From positions 930,001 to 994,000 of the forward strand of contig CAVTXA010000008.1 of assembly GCA_963738545.1 (NCBI GenBank): DNA of 64,000 nt, read 5' to 3'. The position numbers and the translations under genes are program-made. The notes below the pieces were generated by a model. That model searched no databases. It was not told the origin of the DNA and saw only the letters and a list, made by a program, of their open reading frames with translations. Source of the DNA: Bog-756 sp963738545 (GTDB taxonomy: Bacteria > Actinomycetota > Acidimicrobiia > Acidimicrobiales > RAAP-2). Positions 59,718 to 64,000 of the stretch are shown one piece after another; position 1 is the stretch's first letter, and every line of letters starts with the position of its first letter.

Positions 59718-59940
59718 GCATCGGGTTCCACGGTTCCATCCAGGGCCACCACGTAACATCACCGGGTGGTTCCCGTTCCCTCGCCGTGTCTCCCGTGACC
59801 TCCAGCAACGCCATGCCGCACGTGTGTGGTTGCTTCGACGCCAGCGCCGAACCCGACTCGAGATCTGTCGCTTCGATCCCGGGGCCGGACCGGATCGACG
59901 TGACCGGGCCGTGGTTCTGGGAGCAGTCGACACTGCGGTC

Positions 59941-60582
59941 ATGAGCCGCTTCGATCTGGTGATCTTCGACTGTGACGGCGTGCTCGTCGACAGCGAGCGC
60001 CTGTTCGTCCATGCCGAGGCCGAGATCCTCGCCGGCCTGGGCTGGGCGCTGACCGAATCGGACATCATCGAGCGGTTCGTCGGTCGATCGGCGGCCTACA
60101 TGCAGGAAGAAATCGAGCATCACCTGGGGAGACCGATCGATTGGGAGAGCCAATTCGAGCGCCGCTATCGAGAGGTCCTCGAGTCCGATCTGGTGTCGGT
60201 CGAGGGAGTTGCCGACGCGCTCGACGCCATCACGGTGCCCTGCTGTGTGGCCTCGAGTGGAAGCCACGAGAAGATGGCGTTCACCCTCGGCAAGACGGGG
60301 CTCATCGAGAGGTTCAGGGGGAGGATCTTCAGCGCCGATGAGGTCGAGCAGGGCAAGCCTGCCCCGGACCTCTTCCTGTATGCAGCGGCGAGGATGGGGG
60401 TGGAGCCACAGCGTTGCGCGGTGATCGAGGACAGCATCTCCGGGGTGGTCGCAGGTGTGGCCGCAGGCATGGACGTGTTCGCCTTTGCCGGGAGCGTGAC
60501 CAGTGCGGCAAAGCTCGCCCAGGATGGAGTGGTGGTCTTCGAGGCGATGCGAGACCTGGCCGGACTCCTGGGTTACGCATGA
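59941..60582 (+). CDS. HAD-family hydrolase (beta-phosphoglucomutase-like)
   Basis: The 213-residue enzyme has motif I FDCDGVLVDSE (nucleophile aspartate), motif II VASSGSH, the lysine in GKPAPDLF and motif IV EDSISGV. A small helical cap lies between motifs I and II, as in phosphoglycolate phosphatase and beta-phosphoglucomutase. The frame is open upstream to 59824, but ATG 59941 starts at the conserved strand. The substrate is unknown. Confidence 0.85.
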   Translation: MSRFDLVIFDCDGVLVDSERLFVHAEAEILAGLGWALTESDIIERFVGRSAAYMQEEIEHHLGRPIDWESQFERRYREVLESDLVSVEGVADALDAITVPCCVASSGSHEKMAFTLGKTGLIERFRGRIFSADEVEQGKPAPDLFLYAAARMGVEPQRCAVIEDSISGVVAGVAAGMDVFAFAGSVTSAAKLAQDGVVVFEAMRDLAGLLGYA

Positions 60583-60682
60583 CGAGACCCGTCACCAAGT
60601 AGCGCCGATGTCGTAGCCATGGTGGCTCGTGGCAACCACAACGTGCTGAGCGACATCGATTCATTCGACCGAACCGTCGTGG

Positions 60683-61081
60683 TTAGGGCCTCGCATCGAG
60701 GGATCGAACTGTGACATCACCCAAGAAGGTGTGTCCCGTGATCTTGACCACCGGGTCGTCATCGGTCGATGGGATGTCTGCGACTTCGTTAGTCAGGTGG
60801 CCACTGTTCACTCGCCCCGACAACTCGACATGGGTGCCGGGTCGAACGAGCACTTCGACATCTCGGCCTAGGGCGTACGCTTGGACCCCGATGTTGGGTG
60901 GCATCGATCTGGGGTTCGTCAGGTCGATCGTCACGTCTCCAAGCAAGGAAACTGCCCCCAGTCTCTCTTCGACGTCCCCTGACCGAGAGCGAGTCCCCTT
61001 GTGGAACCAGCCCCCTTCGAAGAAGGGCTCGACCCCGAGCAGCCATCGGCGACTCGGCTTGCTGGCACGGGTGTCTGGCAT
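60683..61081 (-). CDS. LiaF C-terminal-domain-like cell-wall stress response protein
   Basis: The 132-residue protein carries GAVSLLGDVTIDLT, RDVEVLVRPGTHVELSG and TGHTFLGDVTVR, the repeated glycine-rich beta-helix strands found in the C-terminal domain of LiaF/VraT-like proteins. It has no membrane helices, unlike full LiaF. ATG 61081 is the likely start, but it has a weak ribosome-binding site. The function is inferred from fold alone. Confidence 0.55.
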   Translation of the reverse strand: MPDTRASKPSRRWLLGVEPFFEGGWFHKGTRSRSGDVEERLGAVSLLGDVTIDLTNPRSMPPNIGVQAYALGRDVEVLVRPGTHVELSGRVNSGHLTNEVADIPSTDDDPVVKITGHTFLGDVTVRSLDARP

Positions 61082-61342
61082 GAACAAGAGTTTGCTTCGG
61101 TTCCCTTCTCGTCGATAGAGGTGAAGGACCCACATCGCCCAAGGGCGCATCCGATGGGCGGGGCATCGCCGGTAACCCCGCGATCACTTTGTCCGTGGGG
61201 CCCAAGTGCCATGACGTCGGTTACGCGGTACCTTCAGCGCGATCTGAGAGCCAGTGGCCGGACTTCTGGATGGCGAGAGCGATGGCCTCGGGGCAACTGC
61301 TGGTCTCGGCTGGAACGGCTGGTCTGGGCGTTCTTTGGCGGG

Positions 61343-62083
61343 TCATCGACCGACTCGGTCCCGATCCGCTCCAGGTCTCTCGTACGCGGCCATAAAGACT
61401 CGGACCGCCTGCGTCGCTATACGGTCGCGCTCGGCCGGAGGTGGGCGCTCTTCGGGGCAGAACTGGGCCCGGTCTTGGGGAATACCTAGGACCAGGTAGG
61501 CAAATTGCGCGGCTGCGAGCCGGGCATCACCCAGGTCGAGCAGCCCCCGATTCTCGAAACGGCGGAGGGCGTCAGCGATCATGTTGATAGCGCGGGACGG
61601 GGCTTGTTCGTAGTAGGTGCGAGCCAGGTCGGGAAACTGTTCAGCTTCTGCTATGACGAGACGCCGTAGCGACAGCACGTTCGGCTGCAGGACTCCGTCG
61701 ATGTAGCGGCGAGCGAGGTCCTTGAGCACGATCCGCAGATCGGCGACGGTGTTGATGTCACTGGCGTACAGGGCCGATGTGAGCTCGGTGATGATCCGTT
61801 CGGAGTTGGCTGTCACTCCGAGCACGATCGCTCGGAAGAGCTGCTCTTTGTCCTCGAAGTGGCTGTACACCGTCGGCTTGGAAACAACGGCGTCCGACGC
61901 GACCTGGTCCATACTGGTGCTTCGATAGCCATCTCGAAGGAAGAGCGTTGTGGCCGCATCCATGATCGCCTGACGCTTGCGTGTAGACCGCCGGTCACCA
62001 CCGATCGGCTCGGCCCCGACATCTGCCTGCTCTTCGTGGTCGTGCTGGCTTGACGTCGCGGGTCTGGAACTCCGGCCCGGCAT
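61343..62083 (-). CDS. TetR-family transcriptional regulator
   Basis: The 246-residue repressor has the helix-turn-helix ATTLFLRDGYRSTSMDQVAS and VSKPTVYSHFEDKEQLF, and a C-terminal TetR_C-like domain. ATG 62083 has AGGAGG with 5 bases of spacing. It is divergent from the DUF1905 gene, and a 25-bp palindrome in the gap is its likely operator, so it probably represses both genes. The open frame above 62083 is non-coding. Confidence 0.85.
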   Translation of the reverse strand: MPGRSSRPATSSQHDHEEQADVGAEPIGGDRRSTRKRQAIMDAATTLFLRDGYRSTSMDQVASDAVVSKPTVYSHFEDKEQLFRAIVLGVTANSERIITELTSALYASDINTVADLRIVLKDLARRYIDGVLQPNVLSLRRLVIAEAEQFPDLARTYYEQAPSRAINMIADALRRFENRGLLDLGDARLAAAQFAYLVLGIPQDRAQFCPEERPPPAERDRIATQAVRVFMAAYERPGADRDRVGR

Positions 62084-62121
62084 ACCCACCTCCTGATTGT
62101 ACTGGGTAGTGTAGCCACGAT

Positions 62122-62146
62122 ACTTTACTGTACCGTACAGTAAAGT
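62122..62146. promoter_or_regulatory. 25-bp palindromic operator for the divergent TetR regulator
   Basis: ACTTTACTGTAC and GTACAGTAAAGT are perfect 12-bp arms around a single C. It lies 39 bases from the TetR start and 43 from the DUF1905 start, the usual place for a repressor that controls itself and its neighbour. Confidence 0.8.
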
Positions 62147-62189
62147 TTCGCCAGACCATTGGGTGTAGTGAATCGGGAGGACACACGAG

Positions 62190-62648
62190 ATGGCAACGAG
62201 CGTGACATTCGAAACGACGGTCACCGCCACCGGCAACAAAACAGGAATCGTCGTTCCCGACGAACTCATCGCCCGTCTGGGCGCAGGACGGCGCCCAGGC
62301 GTCGTGGTGAACCTGAACGGCTACGAGTACCGCAACACGGTCGGCGTCATGGGCGGCAAGCACATGGTCAGCATCAGTGCCGCGGTCCGCAAGGCGACCG
62401 ACCTCAAGGGGGGCGATCCGATCTCTGTGACGCTGACGGTCGCGGACACTCCCCGGCAGGTCGACATTCCCGATGACCTCGCCCAGGCCTGGTCTGGCGA
62501 GCCGGACGTTGCCGCGTTCTTCTTCAAGCTCTCGAACAGTCTGCAGCGCTACCACGTTGACAACATCAATGGTGCCAAGACGCCGGAGACAAGGCAGCGG
62601 CGCATCGACAAGGCGATGTCCCTCTTCCGAGAAGGCAGGCAGCGCTGA
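62190..62648 (+). CDS. DUF1905/YdeI-like (OmpD-associated) protein
   Basis: The 152-residue protein has an N-terminal DUF1905 barrel (TGIVVPDELIARLGAG, VVNLNGYEYRNTV) and a short C-terminal helical part with QRYHVDNINGAKTPETRQRR, which is the bacteriocin-protection YdeI-type signature. The function of the family is poorly known. ATG 62190 has GGGAGG 9 bases upstream. It is likely under control of the TetR palindrome. Confidence 0.8.
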   Translation: MATSVTFETTVTATGNKTGIVVPDELIARLGAGRRPGVVVNLNGYEYRNTVGVMGGKHMVSISAAVRKATDLKGGDPISVTLTVADTPRQVDIPDDLAQAWSGEPDVAAFFFKLSNSLQRYHVDNINGAKTPETRQRRIDKAMSLFREGRQR

Positions 62649-62998
62649 AGAGTGCGACCCATGAATGTGCCCAGTCCGGCGGGGTGGACAGCTTTGCTCA
62701 GGCGTCGTCATCCCGAGTGTTGGGAGCCATGAGAAAGTCTCAGGCACCGTACGTCCACCCTTTGGCCGGCCTGCGCCCGACTCGCATCCGCTCAGTCGGC
62801 AGTAGCGATGATCCCCCCGAACTCGGAAGGTCATGGGGAAGTGCTGACAGACGTGCACCCAAGCAGGGGTCGACCAGGACCGGGCCAGCGGTTGCCAACG
62901 GACCGATCAACCAACAAAATCCCCGAACCAACGCGGTGAGACCTGCCCCATACCGCCGGACGTGAGCGTCGCATTCCGGGGATCTATAGGGTTGGCGC
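62649..62998. other. Intergenic region with no recognised gene
   Basis: Two open frames of about 93 codons exist, one on each strand, but neither resembles a protein. The only feature I see is the -10 element of the VOC gene at the end. Confidence 0.45.
62987..62992 (+). promoter_or_regulatory. -10 element of a leaderless VOC transcript
   Basis: TAGGGT lies 6 bases before ATG 62999. Confidence 0.45.
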
Positions 62999-63478
62999 AT
63001 GCCATCATTCCCGGCCTTCAACCATTACGCCTTGACGGTGTCGAACCTCGAACGAAGCATCGAGTGGTACGAGCGCCTCTTCGGGTCGCCACCCATTGCG
63101 GTCATCGACGAGGACGATTTTCGAGCGGCGATCTGGTTTGAGCCGATGTTCGCAATCCACGCGAATCGACATCAGCTCGAGGGCGACGTGTTCGATGAAT
63201 CGCGGATCGGACTCGACCACATCGCTTTTGGCTGCGCTAGTCGAGAAGAACTCGAATCCTGGCCAGCACGACTCGATGCCTTGGGTATTGAGCACGGTGA
63301 GATCCTGGATCGATCCTACGGGGCCGGTCTCGCATTTCGGGACCCGGACAACATTCAGCTCGAGTTCTTTCTGGCGATGGGTCCTAAGGAGCCGAGCAAC
63401 ACACCAGGTCGTGACCCTCGGCGAGTGCACAGCGAGGGTGATGTGCCGCCACCCCCATTCTCAACGGCAACTGTCTGA
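62999..63478 (+). CDS. VOC (glyoxalase/dioxygenase) family protein
   Basis: The 159-residue protein has the two beta-alpha-beta-beta-beta modules of the VOC superfamily: FNHYALTVSNLERSIEWYE with a metal-binding histidine, LDHIAFGCASREELESW with a second histidine, and FRDPDNIQLEFFLA with the closing glutamate. This metal triad fits a metal-dependent enzyme. The C-terminal 30 residues are low-complexity. The substrate is unknown. Confidence 0.85.
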   Translation: MPSFPAFNHYALTVSNLERSIEWYERLFGSPPIAVIDEDDFRAAIWFEPMFAIHANRHQLEGDVFDESRIGLDHIAFGCASREELESWPARLDALGIEHGEILDRSYGAGLAFRDPDNIQLEFFLAMGPKEPSNTPGRDPRRVHSEGDVPPPPFSTATV

Positions 63479-63574
63479 GCCAGTTGGCATCGTGTGGGCC
63501 GTGGCTGCTTGGAATCGGCAGAAGGGCGGCGCCACGATTGGCCACGATGCGCTCCCAGAAAAAATGTGGTTGAC

Positions 63575-63964
<390 letters not shown>

Positions 63965-64000
63965 GTCCCCACCATCGTCCCACAGACCGTCGGCTCCCTG

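Noticed and set aside
62684..62965. Possible small gene between DUF1905 and VOC
   Set aside because: No ribosome-binding site, no resemblance to a protein family, and an equally long frame exists on the other strand.

Overview
The window looks like chromosomal DNA of a high-GC actinobacterium. The signs are a WhiB regulator, F420-type oxidoreductases (LLM and PPOX classes), a PimB-like mannosyltransferase next to an SRPBCC gene as in mycobacteria, a class E sortase, a coenzyme B12-dependent ribonucleotide reductase, many GTG starts and many leaderless genes. A deep-branching lineage such as Acidimicrobiia fits, but this placement is inference. No tRNA, CRISPR array, insertion sequence or prophage was seen.

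Layout. 1-8.4 kb: catabolic and redox enzymes (5'-truncated methylmalonate-semialdehyde dehydrogenase, FAD oxidoreductase, alpha/beta hydrolase, acyl-CoA synthetase, 2-hydroxyacid dehydrogenase), then a small Cys-rich protein and QueG. 8.4-17.8 kb: PimB-like glycosyltransferase, SRPBCC protein, LLM oxidoreductase, aminotransferase, a TetR/SMP-30 pair, an acetoacetate-decarboxylase-like protein, an acyltransferase, an ACT protein and glycerol kinase. 17.8-21.4 kb: nrdJ with a good promoter, an NrdR box, a long structured leader and a strong terminator. 21.7-26 kb: a MarR/MFS efflux operon and three small membrane proteins.

26.2-45.4 kb is a cell-envelope and exopolysaccharide region. It holds an LPFTG wall-anchored protein, a class E sortase, a DUF4012 protein, five GT4 and one GT2 glycosyltransferases, a fused Wzz/BY-kinase, a Wzy/O-antigen-ligase-like protein, a WbaP-type initiating transferase, a low-molecular-weight tyrosine phosphatase, two membrane proteins sharing a short cytoplasmic motif, and a dedicated phosphopantetheinyl transferase plus acyl carrier protein. 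WbaP should load the first sugar on undecaprenyl phosphate, the glycosyltransferases extend it, the ligase-like protein polymerises or ligates, and the BY-kinase and phosphatase control chain length. No flippase is present, so the locus is probably incomplete here.

45.5-64 kb: a decayed methyltransferase, a DUF6188-like protein, an NAD-dependent epimerase, WhiB, Nudix, a zinc-ribbon/histidine-phosphatase pair, an amidohydrolase/alcohol-dehydrogenase pair, Ohr, and a set of small enzymes (GNAT, APH-like kinase, methyltransferase, PPOX, HAD, LiaF-like, DUF1905, VOC). One TetR gene here has a near-perfect operator. The window ends with the RNase P RNA gene (rnpB) on the minus strand.

The most notable items are the nrdJ leader, the probable CTG start of the Wzz/BY-kinase coupled to a 47-aa upstream ORF, the twin-motif membrane proteins with a degenerate metallopeptidase domain, and the widespread leaderless TAnnnT-N6/7-start arrangement.
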